Shown: positions 1 to 10,039, counted from the stretch's first letter. The stretch is DNA of 64,000 nt from Candidatus Cetobacterium colombiensis (GCF_033962415.1 NZ_JAVIKH010000010.1:36711-100710); one strand, 5' to 3'. Program-made: numbers and translations. Notes: generated by a model not told the origin, from the sequence alone.

Positions 1-223
1 CTTGATTTTCTACTTTTTTAACAGGTGCCTTTCTTTTTGGCGTATGTGGCACATGTGGTCTTTGTGTAGGTGCTACTTTTTCCTCTTGAACCTTTTTTAC
101 TTCGTTTAAAGTTTCAACATTAGGATTTTTTTCTCCCTGTTTTGCTTTGTTATAATATTTTCTTCGTCTTGGTTTTTTCTTTGGTGTTTCTTTCTCCTTT
201 TCAACAATATTTTCTAAATTCAT
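1..223 (-). CDS. N-terminal fragment of a basic protein, possibly RNase E/G (partial)
   Basis: The window holds only the first 74 codons; the gene runs off the left edge. The ATG at 223 overlaps the mrdA stop as ATGA, so it is the last visible gene of the mreD-mrdA operon. The visible part begins MNLENIVEKEKETPKKKPRR and is rich in Lys, Arg and Pro, with no recognisable fold; it reads as a disordered nucleic-acid-binding extension. In many bacteria the gene after the mre/mrd group is rng (RNase G), which would suit a basic N-terminal tail, but that is inference from position only. The rest of the protein is needed to decide. Confidence 0.55.
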   Translation of the reverse strand, partial: MNLENIVEKEKETPKKKPRRRKYYNKAKQGEKNPNVETLNEVKKVQEEKVAPTQRPHVPHTPKRKAPVKKVENQ

Positions 224-2010
224 TTCATCTCCTCATTGTAATATTCCAAATATTTGTCCACAAATTTTTTAGCAACTCCACCGGCAACACTTCCTCCTCC
301 TCCAGCTCCTTCTAACAGAACTGTGAAAACAATTTTAGGCTGTTTATCCGCTGGAAAATATCCCGCAACAAGAGCATGTGTTTCATCAAATCTCGAGTTT
401 TGAGCTGATCCACTTTTTGCTCCTATAACTAATCCAGGTGTTCTTAATGATTTTGTTGTTCCATTGTTTTTTTCTACAGTATTTATTAATGCTTTATTTA
501 AAGCATCATAATACCAACTAGGATAATTTGTTTCATATAAAATTTCAGGTTTTACTTCTATCTTATCATTACCATTTTCTAAATAATCTACAACGTGTGG
601 TACATAAGCTTTTCCTCTATTTGCAAGTCCCATGTATGATACTGCTACCTGCATTGGAGTAGCTAATAGATATCCTTGTCCTATTGATAATATTATAGTA
701 TCCCCTTTAAACCATCCTTGTTTAAATCTTTTTCTTTTCCATTTTTCACTCGGTAATATTCCTGCTCTCTCTCCAAAAACATCTATTTTCGATAACTTTC
801 CATATCCAAAATTTCCAGCAACGTCTACTATTGGTTCGTGACCAAATTGATCAGCAAATCTATAATAATAAGGATTTACTGATTCTATTATAGATTTTTC
901 AAAGTCAACAGTTCCGTGTCCACCTTTTTTCCAAGCCTTCCAGCTCCATTTTCCTATACTATAAACACCATTATCATAAATTTTAGTTTTTGGATCCAAT
1001 CCATTATTAAAAAACGAAAACGCTGAAAACGGCTTAAATACAGACCCTGGTGGATATTCTCCTGATATACTTTTATTTGTTAATGGTTTTCTAGGATCAT
1101 TTGTTATCTCATTCCACTCTTCAGTGGAAATCTTTGAACTAAATGTTGTCAATGAATAAGTAGGATAACTTACCATCGTTAATACTTTTCCTGTTTGTGC
1201 TTCAATTGCGATTAAAGCTCCTGAGAGCTTTTCCTCTTCAAAAATTTTTTCCATATACTTTTGTAATCTCATATCTAAAGACAAATGAAGGTTGTAACCT
1301 GGAACTGGATCTTTACTTTTTTCTATTTTTTGAGCTTTATTTAAAGCATTAACTTCTATGTAGTCGTATCCTGGTTTTCCTTTCATTTGTGAATCATACA
1401 CTTTTTCAATACCTGTTTTTCCAACTATATCTCTTGGTGAGTATCCTTCTTCTTTCAAAGCTTCATATTCTTTTTCTGTTATTTTCTTTACGTATCCTAT
1501 TGTATGTGCTGCTAATGAATCATATATATATTTTCTTTTAGAATAGTTTTGAACTTCTAAATAAGGATAATCACCTATTTTTTCCATAAGCTTATGAGCT
1601 AAATTTAAATCTAAATCTTCGATTAGAATATTTTCTTTTGTATAAGGTACAATTTCTCCATATTTGATCCTTCTTTGTAAATAATCTTCAGTATAACCTG
1701 TAACTTTACTCATCTCTTGAAGTTGTTCTTCTGTAACAGTTCTTTGATTTAAATAAACTAGTCTATATCCTAAAGTATTTGTTACAATAAGTTCTCCATT
1801 AGAATCATATATATTTCCTCTTTCTGCATCAATTTTTCTTAATTTAACTCTATTTTTTTGAGCTAAATAATTATATTTATCTTTTTGTAAGATTTGTAAA
1901 TACGCCATTCTGCTTCCTAGTAATATAAATACTAAAAAAACAAATACTTTATATATTTCCCCTCTAAATTCAAAGTTTTTACCCAATTTTATTCCAAGAT
2001 CTTTTTTCAC
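220..2010 (-). CDS. mrdA: Penicillin-binding protein 2 (class B transpeptidase)
   Basis: Cell-wall transpeptidase that cross-links lateral-wall peptidoglycan in the elongasome with RodA and MreBCD. The 596-residue length is normal for PBP2. A single membrane anchor lies at about residues 20-40, followed by the class B dimerisation region with RGNIYD near 65. The transpeptidase motifs are SVFK (the SxxK nucleophile, near 325), SVN (SxN) and KSG in the place of KTG; KSG is a usual variant in PBP2. The start overlaps the MreD-like gene by four bases, showing translational coupling, and the stop overlaps the next gene. The operon context with mreD supports a rod-shape role. Confidence 0.95.
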   Translation of the reverse strand: MKKDLGIKLGKNFEFRGEIYKVFVFLVFILLGSRMAYLQILQKDKYNYLAQKNRVKLRKIDAERGNIYDSNGELIVTNTLGYRLVYLNQRTVTEEQLQEMSKVTGYTEDYLQRRIKYGEIVPYTKENILIEDLDLNLAHKLMEKIGDYPYLEVQNYSKRKYIYDSLAAHTIGYVKKITEKEYEALKEEGYSPRDIVGKTGIEKVYDSQMKGKPGYDYIEVNALNKAQKIEKSKDPVPGYNLHLSLDMRLQKYMEKIFEEEKLSGALIAIEAQTGKVLTMVSYPTYSLTTFSSKISTEEWNEITNDPRKPLTNKSISGEYPPGSVFKPFSAFSFFNNGLDPKTKIYDNGVYSIGKWSWKAWKKGGHGTVDFEKSIIESVNPYYYRFADQFGHEPIVDVAGNFGYGKLSKIDVFGERAGILPSEKWKRKRFKQGWFKGDTIILSIGQGYLLATPMQVAVSYMGLANRGKAYVPHVVDYLENGNDKIEVKPEILYETNYPSWYYDALNKALINTVEKNNGTTKSLRTPGLVIGAKSGSAQNSRFDETHALVAGYFPADKQPKIVFTVLLEGAGGGGSVAGGVAKKFVDKYLEYYNEEMK

Positions 2011-2408
2011 TTAGTTGCTCTCCTCATATATAAAAAATTAATTACAAAATAAATTGCTGACAGAAATAGTATATTAACTATTACAAATGGACTTTTTATA
2101 AAAAATTTCCAAGCTAAAATTTGTAAAAGTGATAGTATATAAATATTTCCAACATTATAATCAAAATTTATAAAATATAAGTGATAAAAAACTATATTTA
2201 TTCCTACGAATAAAAAAGCAAAAGCTGGTTCCCTTGAATGTAGAGCTAATATAATTGCTAATATTGGAAATAAAAATGCTATTTTTTTATCTTTTCTATA
2301 AGATAAATAAGCCAAATAAGGCATTATTAAAAATCCTTTCGATGTTGTTTGAGGAATGTTATCCAATATAAAAACAAATAAAATTGAGATAAAATCTAGC
2401 ATTTTCAC
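2007..2408 (-). CDS. mreD: MreD-like rod shape-determining membrane protein
   Basis: A 133-residue, very hydrophobic protein with four to five predicted membrane helices and no soluble domain. It sits directly before mrdA, with an ATGA overlap. Position and topology fit MreD, the poorly conserved membrane component of the elongasome. The protein is shorter than the usual 160-170 residues, and no MreB or MreC gene lies upstream; a LytR_C-domain gene is there instead. The name therefore rests mainly on the mrdA neighbourhood and hydrophobicity. Confidence 0.65.
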   Translation of the reverse strand: MKMLDFISILFVFILDNIPQTTSKGFLIMPYLAYLSYRKDKKIAFLFPILAIILALHSREPAFAFLFVGINIVFYHLYFINFDYNVGNIYILSLLQILAWKFFIKSPFVIVNILFLSAIYFVINFLYMRRATK

Positions 2409-2420
2409 TCCTTTATAAAA

Positions 2421-3422
2421 TTAGTCTATTAAAATATTTATCTTGTTATTTAAACTATTGTTTTCTAACATATTAGTTATGTTTAATTTTTTTCCAATTT
2501 TCAGTGCTGTATAATAATCTTCACTATTATATTCTATAACTGACTTTTCTAATTTTTTAGATTCCTCTTTTAAACTTACATTTTTATATCCTGAACTTTC
2601 TAACTCTTTTAAAGCAGCCTTTGCTTCTGCTGAAGTTCCTTTTATTTCAAGTTTAAAATCAATATCTTTTTCTCTACCTAAAATCAATACTACACTAGCT
2701 AAAGTTGGAATATCGCTATCTTCTTTTATTTTAAAATACTTTTCATTAACATTTAATAAAATATTTTCAACATTTTCTTTACTTATTTCGTTAATTTTAA
2801 TTAAACTAAAATTTGTATTTTTTTCATAATTTGCTGCTGTATAAGTTAACGATAGTTTATTTTTTAAATTTTCTCCAGTTTTTCTAGCATATCCACCAAT
2901 ACCATTAGCATTTAAAATATCAACAACTAAATTGCTTGATCCTTTTAATTCTCCACCATATAAATCTGCAAATAAAGATTGCGTTCCAGATGTTAATATA
3001 TATTTTTTATCATCTATAACCATCTCTGGAATATTTCTTGCATTTTTTACATTAAGAGATATTTCACTATATTTAATTACTTTATAATTTTGAATTTTTT
3101 CAGGTAAAAAATTGTTTATAGAATCTATAACCATCTTATAATTTTTTGAATCAACTAGTTTTTCTATAGTTGTTTCTTTATCTACTTGAACATCAAAAGG
3201 TATTTTTACTGCCAGTTTATCTTCATACACTACAATAATATTATTTTTTCCAATTATTGCGTATCTATCCCATTTTTCTAAAGTTTTATTACTTTTATTT
3301 AAATTATATGTTAAAAATATTCCTAGTACAGCAATTACTATTATTGCTAATAATAATCCACCTAACGCTTTTCCTGTTCTTTTATTTTTTCTTTTAATCC
3401 CTTTTTCCCTTCTCATTTGCAA
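2421..3422 (-). CDS. Membrane-anchored LytR_C-domain protein
   Basis: A 333-residue protein with a short basic cytoplasmic tail, one membrane helix at about residues 18-43 and a long extracytoplasmic part. Around residue 165 the stretch VVDILNANGIGGYARKTGEN matches the start of the LytR_C domain, which in other proteins follows the LytR-CpsA-Psr catalytic domain. No LCP catalytic domain is visible, so this is probably a binding or scaffolding protein of the envelope rather than a glycopolymer ligase. The TTG start at 3422 is 7 bases from a GGAG; an ATG two codons later (3416) is the alternative. The 5' end overlaps mtaB by 29 bases. The true function is unknown. Confidence 0.65.
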   Translation of the reverse strand: MQMRREKGIKRKNKRTGKALGGLLLAIIVIAVLGIFLTYNLNKSNKTLEKWDRYAIIGKNNIIVVYEDKLAVKIPFDVQVDKETTIEKLVDSKNYKMVIDSINNFLPEKIQNYKVIKYSEISLNVKNARNIPEMVIDDKKYILTSGTQSLFADLYGGELKGSSNLVVDILNANGIGGYARKTGENLKNKLSLTYTAANYEKNTNFSLIKINEISKENVENILLNVNEKYFKIKEDSDIPTLASVVLILGREKDIDFKLEIKGTSAEAKAALKELESSGYKNVSLKEESKKLEKSVIEYNSEDYYTALKIGKKLNITNMLENNSLNNKINILID

Positions 3423-4713
3423 TTAGTAGCTCCTTTTCTAAATTTGAAATTTCAACTTTTACTAATTCATTTACACTTGATTTTGCGTTTAAAGTTTTTA
3501 CTCTTAAATAATTTTCACTGTATCCATAAGAACATCCATCCTCTTTGATTTCTTCAACTAAAACTTCTAGTTCTTTTCCTATATACTTTTCACGTCTTTC
3601 TTTACTCATTTCTTTTCTTAAATTCTCTAATATTTCAGCTCTTTTTTTCTTTATATTTCCATCTATTTTATCTGTAAATGTACTTGCTAAAGTTTTTTCT
3701 CTATCTGAATATTGGAAAACATGTAAATCTGAAAATCCAATGCTTTTTATAACATTATAAGTATTTTCAAACATTTCATCTGTTTCTCCAGGGAATCCAA
3801 CTATAACATCAGCTGTATATTCCATATTTTCTACATTGTCTCTTAATTTTAACAATCTCTCTTGAATAAGTTCTGCTCCGTAATTTCTTCTCATTCTTTC
3901 TAAAACTGTATTATCACAAGACTGTAAAGAGATATGTAAATGTGGCATTAATTTTTTATTTTCCCTCATAATTTCTATAAATTTATCAGAAATTTTATCT
4001 GGATACATTGATCCTATTCTAACCCTTTCAACACCAGGTTGCTTTACAACTGTTTCTAAAAGTGTTTCTAAATTAACATTTGCCTCTAGATCTTCTCCAT
4101 AAGCTCCTAAATTTATTCCAATTATAATAAACTCTTTAAATCCTTCTTTTGTTAAAACTTCAATCTCTTTACAAATACTTTCTAATGAACGTGATCTGCT
4201 TTTTCCTCTTCCAAAAGGTATTTTACAATAAGAGCAAAAATTATTACATCCATCTTGGATTTTTATATAAGCTCTTGACATTTCTCTTAATGTCGCAAAC
4301 TCATACTCTTCATATTTTCTTTCTTCAAAAATATTTTCTGTTAATATTTTTGATTTTTTATTTTCAATATCTTTAATAAAATCAACTAAACCACTTTTAT
4401 TACTATTTCCAACAACAAAATCGATTTCTTCAATTTCTAATAATTCTTTAGAATTTGTTTGAGCATAACACCCAGTTACTATAACTATTGATTCTGGATT
4501 CATTTTTTTAGCTCTTCTTAAGACATTTCTTGTTTTCTTATCTGCAACACTTGTTACTGTACACGAATTTACAATATAAATATCCGATTCATTTTCAAAA
4601 TTTTCTTCTTCGTAACCTATGTTTATTAATTGATTTTTGATACTTTCACTTTCATACTGATTAACTTTACATCCTAAAGTATAAAAAGCCACTTTTTTAT
4701 TTTTAAAATTCAT
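3394..4713 (-). CDS. mtaB: tRNA t6A37 methylthiotransferase MtaB
   Basis: Radical SAM enzyme that converts t6A to ms2t6A at position 37 of ANN-decoding tRNAs, using two [4Fe-4S] clusters. The N-terminal UPF0004 domain has the MtaB-type YTLGCKVNQYE signature and cluster cysteines C15, C51 and C82. The radical SAM domain carries CxxxCxxC at C156, C160 and C163 (CNNFCSYC). A C-terminal TRAM-like segment follows. The 439-residue length is typical. TLGCKVNQ favours MtaB over MiaB or RimO. It overlaps rsmE by 11 bases and the LytR_C gene by 29, within a tightly packed operon. Confidence 0.93.
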   Translation of the reverse strand: MNFKNKKVAFYTLGCKVNQYESESIKNQLINIGYEEENFENESDIYIVNSCTVTSVADKKTRNVLRRAKKMNPESIVIVTGCYAQTNSKELLEIEEIDFVVGNSNKSGLVDFIKDIENKKSKILTENIFEERKYEEYEFATLREMSRAYIKIQDGCNNFCSYCKIPFGRGKSRSRSLESICKEIEVLTKEGFKEFIIIGINLGAYGEDLEANVNLETLLETVVKQPGVERVRIGSMYPDKISDKFIEIMRENKKLMPHLHISLQSCDNTVLERMRRNYGAELIQERLLKLRDNVENMEYTADVIVGFPGETDEMFENTYNVIKSIGFSDLHVFQYSDREKTLASTFTDKIDGNIKKKRAEILENLRKEMSKERREKYIGKELEVLVEEIKEDGCSYGYSENYLRVKTLNAKSSVNELVKVEISNLEKELLIANEKGKRD

Positions 4714-5413
4714 TTACTAATATTCCTCCTACTATAATCGAGGCTGTTTCAGCTCTTAATATTCTTTTACCAAGAGAAACTGGAGTAACTCCATTTTCTT
4801 TTAAGAACTCTATCTCCTCTTTTTCAAATCCCCCCTCTGGACCAATTATATATAAAACCCTTTTAGGTTTATTCTCTATTTTTTTCAAAATATTTTTTAA
4901 AGAATTTTCCTCTTCACACTCATATGGAACTAAAGCTAAATCATAATCTTTAAAATTTATATTTGAAAGCTTTTGAGGTTCACCTATTTCTACTAACTTT
5001 ACAGCTTGACACTGCTTTGTTGCTTCTTTTACAATTAAATCCCACTTATCTTTCTTTTCTGTAAGTTTAGCAACACCTCTCTTAGTTAAAAGGGGCGTTA
5101 TTTTCGATACTCCTATTTCTGTAAGTTTTTGTATTGTTAAATCCATTTTATCATTTTTCAAAATTCCAATAGCTGCTTCTATATATACTGGTGAAGAAAA
5201 TCTATCCTCATTTTTTTCTAATATTTTTGCTTCAATTATTTTTTTTTCCACAGATAGTATTTCACAAATATACTCAAATTCACCATCAACAGCCCTTATA
5301 GTTTCACCAACTTTTACTCTAAAAGCATTTTTTAAATGATTAATATCATTTTTATCAACTATTTCTATAATTTCATTTGCTATATTGTCTTTAGATATTA
5401 TAACACTTATCAT
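4703..5413 (-). CDS. rsmE: 16S rRNA m3U1498 methyltransferase RsmE
   Basis: SPOUT-family methyltransferase that modifies U1498 of 16S rRNA in the 30S subunit. The N-terminal PUA-like domain (about residues 1-75) is followed by the SPOUT fold. The SAM-binding knot is visible as YIIGPEGGFEKEEIEF and as LGKRILRAETA near the C terminus, both diagnostic of RsmE. The 236-residue length is normal. It lies between the Rrf2 regulator and mtaB in an operon rich in RNA-modification and housekeeping genes. Confidence 0.94.
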   Translation of the reverse strand: MISVIISKDNIANEIIEIVDKNDINHLKNAFRVKVGETIRAVDGEFEYICEILSVEKKIIEAKILEKNEDRFSSPVYIEAAIGILKNDKMDLTIQKLTEIGVSKITPLLTKRGVAKLTEKKDKWDLIVKEATKQCQAVKLVEIGEPQKLSNINFKDYDLALVPYECEEENSLKNILKKIENKPKRVLYIIGPEGGFEKEEIEFLKENGVTPVSLGKRILRAETASIIVGGILVNEF

Positions 5414-5422
5414 TATAAACTC

Positions 5423-5848
5423 CTATATCATATCCTTATTTTTTATTAACTCTGCCAGAGTTGTATCCTCTAAAATTTTAGTCATTGCTATATCCAATTT
5501 ACTCCATATACAAGTTGTCGAACATTCATCATCTACACATGAGCAATTTTTTGTTTTATTATTTTCATTACAATCAATAACTTTAACTTCATCATCTAAA
5601 ATTTTGTAAAGTTCATGTAATGTTATATCTTCAGGCTGCATTGAAAGTTTGTAACCTCCATTTGGTCCCCTTTTTCCTTGAATTATATTTTCATTTTTTA
5701 ATTTAAATAAAATTTGTTCTAAATATTGTACAGAAATATCTTCTGATTCAGATATTTCTTTTATACGAGCTAAGTTTCCTTTTTGAGACGCTTCTGCTAT
5801 ATAAACTAATGCTTTTACGCCATATCTAACTTTTGTACTTATTTTCAT
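5423..5848 (-). CDS. Rrf2/IscR-family transcriptional regulator with Cys cluster
   Basis: A 141-residue Rrf2-family winged-helix regulator. It begins MKISTKVRYGVKAL, has the recognition region ISVQYLEQILFKLKN and the wing GKRGPNGGYKL. C-terminal cysteines are at 93, 102, 104, 109 and 113, a denser set than the three of IscR, which bind [2Fe-2S]. It is therefore likely an iron-sulfur or redox/metal sensor. No isc or suf genes are adjacent; it lies 4 bases after ruvB in the same operon. The specific target is not deducible. Confidence 0.88.
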   Translation of the reverse strand: MKISTKVRYGVKALVYIAEASQKGNLARIKEISESEDISVQYLEQILFKLKNENIIQGKRGPNGGYKLSMQPEDITLHELYKILDDEVKVIDCNENNKTKNCSCVDDECSTTCIWSKLDIAMTKILEDTTLAELIKNKDMI

Positions 5849-5852
5849 CCTC

Positions 5853-6842
5853 TTACTCCTTTATCTCAAAATGATTATAAGCTTTTTCTGTAACCATTCT
5901 ACCACGACTAGTTCTTTTTATATAACCAATTTTAACTAAATAAGGTTCATAAACTTCCTCTATTGTTCTTCTATCTTCACCTAACATAAGAGCTAAAGTT
6001 TCTACTCCAACTGGTCCACCACCATAGTTATCAATTATAGATCTTATTATATCTCTATCTAATTCATCTAAACCGTGTTTATCAACACCTAAAATGTTTA
6101 AAGCCTTTACAGTACTACTTAAATTTATAACTCCATTACCTCTAATTTCACAATAGTCTCTAACTCTTTTTAAAAGTCTATTTGCTATTCTTGGAGTTCC
6201 TCTACTTCTAAGAGCTATTTCTTTTGCTCCCTCTTCTTCAACTTTTACTCCTAAAAGAGCTCCTCCTCTTTTCACAATTCCTTCTAGTTCATCTTCTTTG
6301 TAGTAATCCATTCTATGAACTACTCCAAATCTATCTCTTAAAGGCGAACTTAAAAGTCCTGCTCTAGTAGTTGCCCCTATTAAAGTAAACGGTGGTAATT
6401 CAATTCTTATAGATCTAGCCGAAGGGCCTTTTCCTATTATTATATCCAATTCACCATCTTCCATTGCAGGATATAGTATTTCCTCAACTGAAGTATTTAA
6501 TCTGTGAATTTCATCAATAAATAATATATCATTTTCTTCTAAAGATGTTAAAATAGCTGCTAAATCGCCTGCTTTATCTAATATCGGACCTGAAGTTATT
6601 TTTAAGTTAACACCCATTTCTGTTGCGATTACACCAGCTAAAGTTGTTTTCCCTAATCCAGGAGGACCATATAATAGAATGTGATCTATACAACCTCCTC
6701 TTCTTTTTGCTGCTTCTATAAAAATTTCCATTTTTTCTTTTAGAGATTCTTGGCCGATATATTCTGATAGGCGTTTGGGTCTTAGACTTTTCTGAACCTC
6801 TCCTTCAAACTCTAATTCTTCATTAGAAACTATTCTATTCAT
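5853..6842 (-). CDS. ruvB: Holliday junction branch migration ATPase RuvB
   Basis: Hexameric AAA+ motor that drives branch migration with RuvA during recombinational repair. Walker A is GPPGLGKT at residues 59-66, Walker B ILFIDEIH at about 106-113, and sensor/arginine-finger elements follow (ATTRAG, PLRDRFG). A C-terminal winged-helix domain ends the protein. The 329-residue length is typical. ruvA and ruvC are not beside it, so the genes are dispersed in this genome. It is second in an operon led by the DUF445 gene. Confidence 0.97.
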   Translation of the reverse strand: MNRIVSNEELEFEGEVQKSLRPKRLSEYIGQESLKEKMEIFIEAAKRRGGCIDHILLYGPPGLGKTTLAGVIATEMGVNLKITSGPILDKAGDLAAILTSLEENDILFIDEIHRLNTSVEEILYPAMEDGELDIIIGKGPSARSIRIELPPFTLIGATTRAGLLSSPLRDRFGVVHRMDYYKEDELEGIVKRGGALLGVKVEEEGAKEIALRSRGTPRIANRLLKRVRDYCEIRGNGVINLSSTVKALNILGVDKHGLDELDRDIIRSIIDNYGGGPVGVETLALMLGEDRRTIEEVYEPYLVKIGYIKRTSRGRMVTEKAYNHFEIKE

Positions 6843-6853
6843 TTTATTTCTCC

Positions 6854-7456
6854 TTAAACTAGTACCGTTATTATGAATTGTACAATACCGATAACTCCAC
6901 CTAAAACTGCTCCAATCAATTCAATATGCTTCAACTCTTTTTTAGCTAAAGAAAACGTTATTCTTTCTAGCTCTTCTAAAGAAAATGCATCTACTTTTTC
7001 AACTATAATTTCTTTAAAATCAACATTTTTTTCTAAAGTTTCAAATAACATGGAAATTATTTGATCTTTATTTTCCATTATAGATCCTTTTATAGCTTCT
7101 TTTATCTTTTTTAACGCTGACTCATTTAAAAACATAGCTAACATAGGAAACTTTGTAGTTATTTCTGTTGCAAGTTTTTTTTCTAAAATATTATCAATTA
7201 CTCTTTCCATTTCTACATCTAAATTAGCTTTTTCTAATTTTTTTGTTATATCTTCCATTGAAATTAATTCTTTTTGAATAGTATCAGCTAAAGTTAAACC
7301 AATCTCATGTCTTCTTTTAGGAATCAATCCTTGAATTTTAAAAAAACCTAAATTTATTTCTTCATATGGCTTAAATAACATTTTTATTGCAATATAGTTT
7401 GTAACCCATCCAATCATTGAACCAATAACAATTAAAAGTATCGCTTTTACTAACAT
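6854..7456 (-). CDS. DUF445 family membrane protein
   Basis: A 200-residue protein with a membrane helix at each end. The first contains the family signature [17 protein letters not shown] (near residues 14-32); the last is the hydrophobic C terminus. The middle is a soluble helical stretch. This matches DUF445/YheB-like proteins, whose biochemical role is unknown. It is the first gene after a clear promoter and so leads the operon that continues through ruvB to mrdA. Confidence 0.85.
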   Translation of the reverse strand: MLVKAILLIVIGSMIGWVTNYIAIKMLFKPYEEINLGFFKIQGLIPKRRHEIGLTLADTIQKELISMEDITKKLEKANLDVEMERVIDNILEKKLATEITTKFPMLAMFLNESALKKIKEAIKGSIMENKDQIISMLFETLEKNVDFKEIIVEKVDAFSLEELERITFSLAKKELKHIELIGAVLGGVIGIVQFIITVLV

Positions 7457-7501
7457 TTCCTCACCTTTTCAATTCTTTATCTGTTTTATAAATTATTATT
7501 T

Positions 7502-7530
7502 ATTATACCATTTTATATTTATATCTCCAA
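7502..7530 (-). promoter_or_regulatory. Sigma-70 type promoter of the DUF445-ruvB-mrdA operon
   Basis: On the minus strand TTGGAG and TATAAT are separated by 17 bases, and TGG before the -10 makes it an extended -10. It lies about 45 bases upstream of the DUF445 start, with no competing open frame. Confidence 0.75.
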
Positions 7531-7667
7531 TACATTTTTTGTCCTTTTACTCTAGAAAATTCAATGTTTTTCAATTTTTTCTTGCATTATTTTTCCCTTG
7601 TGTTACAACACTTCAATTTAATATTCTTTAAAAGATTGTGAATTTAAATTAAATCCTATTAAAATTA

Positions 7668-7699
7668 AAAAAAGGAGAAATTTTACTTTCTCCTTTTTT
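7668..7699 (-). terminator. Intrinsic terminator after rny
   Basis: An inverted repeat of 13 bases (AAAAAAGGAGAAA with TTTCTCCTTTTTT, loop of 6) ends 9 bases below the rny stop. On the minus strand the right arm is a T-run, as expected for Rho-independent termination. Confidence 0.85.
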
Positions 7700-7707
7700 A
7701 ATTAAAT

Positions 7708-9273
7708 TTATTTTGCGTACTCTACAGCTCTTGTTTCTCTTAAAATAGTAACTTTTATTTGACCTGGATACTGCATTGTTTCTTCTATTCTCTTAGCTAT
7801 ATCTCTTGCCATTTTTGTAGCAGCATCATCAGATACAACTTCTGGATTAATTATAATTCTTATTTCTCTTCCAGCTTGAATTGCATAAGAAGATTCAACT
7901 CCCTCAAATGATGTTGCAATCTCTTCTAATCCTTCAAGTCTCTTTAAGTATGTTGATAAAGTTTCTCTTCTTGCCCCAGGTCTAGATGCTGATATTGCAT
8001 CAGATGCTTGAACTAGAATAGCTTCAACACTTTCAAATTCAACTTCATTATGGTGAGCCATAACTGCATTTACTACAGCTGGTTTCTCTCCAAATTTCTT
8101 TAAAAATTCTCCACCTATTATAGCGTGAGATGCTTCAATATCATGATCTAAAACTTTTCCAACGTCGTGTAAAAGTCCAGCTCTTTTAGCAAGTTTTGTA
8201 TCTGCTCCTAACTCTGCTGCTAAGTTAGCTGCTAATTTTGCTACCTCTATCGAGTGAGTTAATACATTTTGTCCATAACTTGTTCTATACTTTAATTTTC
8301 CTAAAGTTTTGATTATTTCCATATGCATTCCTGGAATTCCAAGTTCTAATAATGCTTGCTCTCCAGCTTCCACTATATCTTTATCTATTTCTTTTCTAGA
8401 TTTATTTACTACTTCTTCAATTTTCCCTGGATGGATTCTTCCATCGTTTATTAATTTTTCTATAGCTCTTCTAGCTACTTCTCTTTTTACTCCATCAAAA
8501 CTAGATAAAACAACAGCCTCTGGCGTATCATCAATAATTATATCAACACCTGTTAAAGCTTCAATTGTTCTTATATTTCTTCCTTCTCTTCCAATTATTC
8601 TACCCTTCATTTCATCGTTTGGTAGATTTACAACTGAAACTGTTGCATCTGCTACAAATTCAGACGAAGCTTTTCCAATTGCTGTTGATAAAATTCTTTT
8701 TGAAATTCTATCTTTTTCATCTTCTAATTTATTCTCATACTCTCTTATTGCTAAAGCTGTTTCGTGTACTAAATCATCTTTTAACTTAGAAATAAGCATA
8801 TCCTTAGCTTCATTTTTTGTCATTTCAGAAATCTTTTCTAATGTTTCTTCTTGAACCTTTTTCAAATCTTCTATTTCTACCTTTTTATTTTCTAAAGCTT
8901 GATTTACTTCCTCTAATTCAACTGCTCTAGTTTCTACCTTTTCTATTTTTAACTCTAATGTTTCCTCTTTTTTAGCCAGTCTACCTTCTTTTTGTAAAAG
9001 TTCATTTTTAGCAATTTTTATCTCTTTTTCTGCTTCCTCTTTCATTTGGTAAACTGTTTCTTTTGCTTTTAACTCAATCTCTTTACTTTTAGCTAAAGAT
9101 TCTTTTTCTGCTCTTTCTAACATCTCTTTTGCTTTTATTTTTGCTTTTAACTTTTCATCTTCTAAGTTATTAAGCTCCTCTATTTTCTTATCTATAGTAG
9201 ATTTTTTATACATAATACTGAATATTATTGCAAACCCAACTATAGCTAATCCAACTCCTAATATTAAGTTCAT
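7708..9273 (-). CDS. rny: Ribonuclease Y
   Basis: Membrane-anchored endoribonuclease that starts mRNA decay in bacteria lacking or limiting RNase E. A membrane helix at residues 2-20 is followed by a long Lys/Glu coiled coil (about 25-190). The KH domain holds [17 protein letters not shown] (about 225-240), and the HD hydrolase domain carries the metal-binding HD at 369-370 (LLHDVGK). The 521-residue length is standard. It is the last gene of an operon that begins with a lipoprotein and a partner-switching pair, and it ends at a clear terminator. Confidence 0.97.
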   Translation of the reverse strand: MNLILGVGLAIVGFAIIFSIMYKKSTIDKKIEELNNLEDEKLKAKIKAKEMLERAEKESLAKSKEIELKAKETVYQMKEEAEKEIKIAKNELLQKEGRLAKKEETLELKIEKVETRAVELEEVNQALENKKVEIEDLKKVQEETLEKISEMTKNEAKDMLISKLKDDLVHETALAIREYENKLEDEKDRISKRILSTAIGKASSEFVADATVSVVNLPNDEMKGRIIGREGRNIRTIEALTGVDIIIDDTPEAVVLSSFDGVKREVARRAIEKLINDGRIHPGKIEEVVNKSRKEIDKDIVEAGEQALLELGIPGMHMEIIKTLGKLKYRTSYGQNVLTHSIEVAKLAANLAAELGADTKLAKRAGLLHDVGKVLDHDIEASHAIIGGEFLKKFGEKPAVVNAVMAHHNEVEFESVEAILVQASDAISASRPGARRETLSTYLKRLEGLEEIATSFEGVESSYAIQAGREIRIIINPEVVSDDAATKMARDIAKRIEETMQYPGQIKVTILRETRAVEYAK

Positions 9274-9293
9274 AGTCTCTCCTTTTTTGTGTA

Positions 9294-9641
9294 TTATCTA
9301 AAACTAGCGATTGCTTCCTCTTCAGTTGCATAAATATCAAATAATTCATCTAATCCAATCATTTCAAATATAGTCTTTATATGATCATTTAATCCAACTA
9401 ACTTTATATCTCCACCTAAATCTCTTACAACTCTTAATTTTCCTCTTAAAATTCCCATTGCTAAACTGTTTATATGAACTAGCTCTGAAAAGTCTATAAC
9501 AAATTTATTTATATCAAGTTCGATTTGCTTAGATATTCTTTCTTTTAATTTAGGTGCTACTAATGCATCTAATTCCCCACATACCTTAATTACTCTTATA
9601 TCATCCACTGTTTTCTCAATTATTTCAAAATTTGTAGTCAT
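9294..9641 (-). CDS. STAS-domain anti-sigma factor antagonist
   Basis: A 115-residue single STAS domain of the SpoIIAA/RsbV type. Such proteins bind and neutralise an anti-sigma kinase when unphosphorylated. The conserved phosphorylatable serine is Ser59 (INSLAMG, where SpoIIAA has DSSGLG). The ATG at 9641 is chosen because GGAGG lies 9 bases upstream; a longer reading frame from 9671 has no such site and would overlap the kinase gene by 29 bases. It directly follows its presumed kinase and precedes rny. Confidence 0.88.
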   Translation of the reverse strand: MTTNFEIIEKTVDDIRVIKVCGELDALVAPKLKERISKQIELDINKFVIDFSELVHINSLAMGILRGKLRVVRDLGGDIKLVGLNDHIKTIFEMIGLDELFDIYATEEEAIASFR

Positions 9642-9642
9642 C

Positions 9643-10035
9643 TTAAATTTCCTCCTTAACTTTCTTTTCAACTTTTATTTTTGTTCCATTGATTTTTTTC
9701 TCAACTTTAAAATTATCTGCCATAGCTTTTGCTAAAAAAAGTCCCATTCCACCTTCATCTTTACTAATTTTAGATTCATCAAATCCAACACCATTATCCT
9801 CAACCACTAAATGGATAACATCATTATTTTTTTGAAGTTCTATAATTATATCACCAGATTTATACTCATAGCCATGTTCAATCACATTTGTAGCTAATTC
9901 ATCAACAATAGATAAAATTTTCATTATATCTTTTTGCTCAACTTTTTGATGCTCTAAATATGTTTTTGTCATAGCTCTAATGATAGAAAGATTTTTTAAA
10001 GAGGATGGAACATACAGCTTTATTTCATTCTGCAT
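9643..10035 (-). CDS. Anti-sigma factor serine kinase (RsbW/SpoIIAB-like)
   Basis: A 130-residue GHKL ATPase (HATPase_c_2). The N box is IVDELATNVIEHG with E46 and N50, the G1 box is VEDNGVGFD near 78-86, and the G2 box is GGMGLFLAK at 95-103. Proteins of this type bind a sigma factor or other partner and phosphorylate a STAS antagonist, which is encoded next. No cognate sigma factor or PP2C phosphatase is encoded in this window, so the regulated partner is unknown. Confidence 0.88.
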   Translation of the reverse strand: MQNEIKLYVPSSLKNLSIIRAMTKTYLEHQKVEQKDIMKILSIVDELATNVIEHGYEYKSGDIIIELQKNNDVIHLVVEDNGVGFDESKISKDEGGMGLFLAKAMADNFKVEKKINGTKIKVEKKVKEEI

Positions 10036-10039
10036 TTTT

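Noticed and set aside
8309..8854. Long plus-strand open frame opposite rny
   Set aside because: It is an antisense shadow of the rny KH/HD region, with no binding site and serine/isoleucine-rich low-quality sequence.
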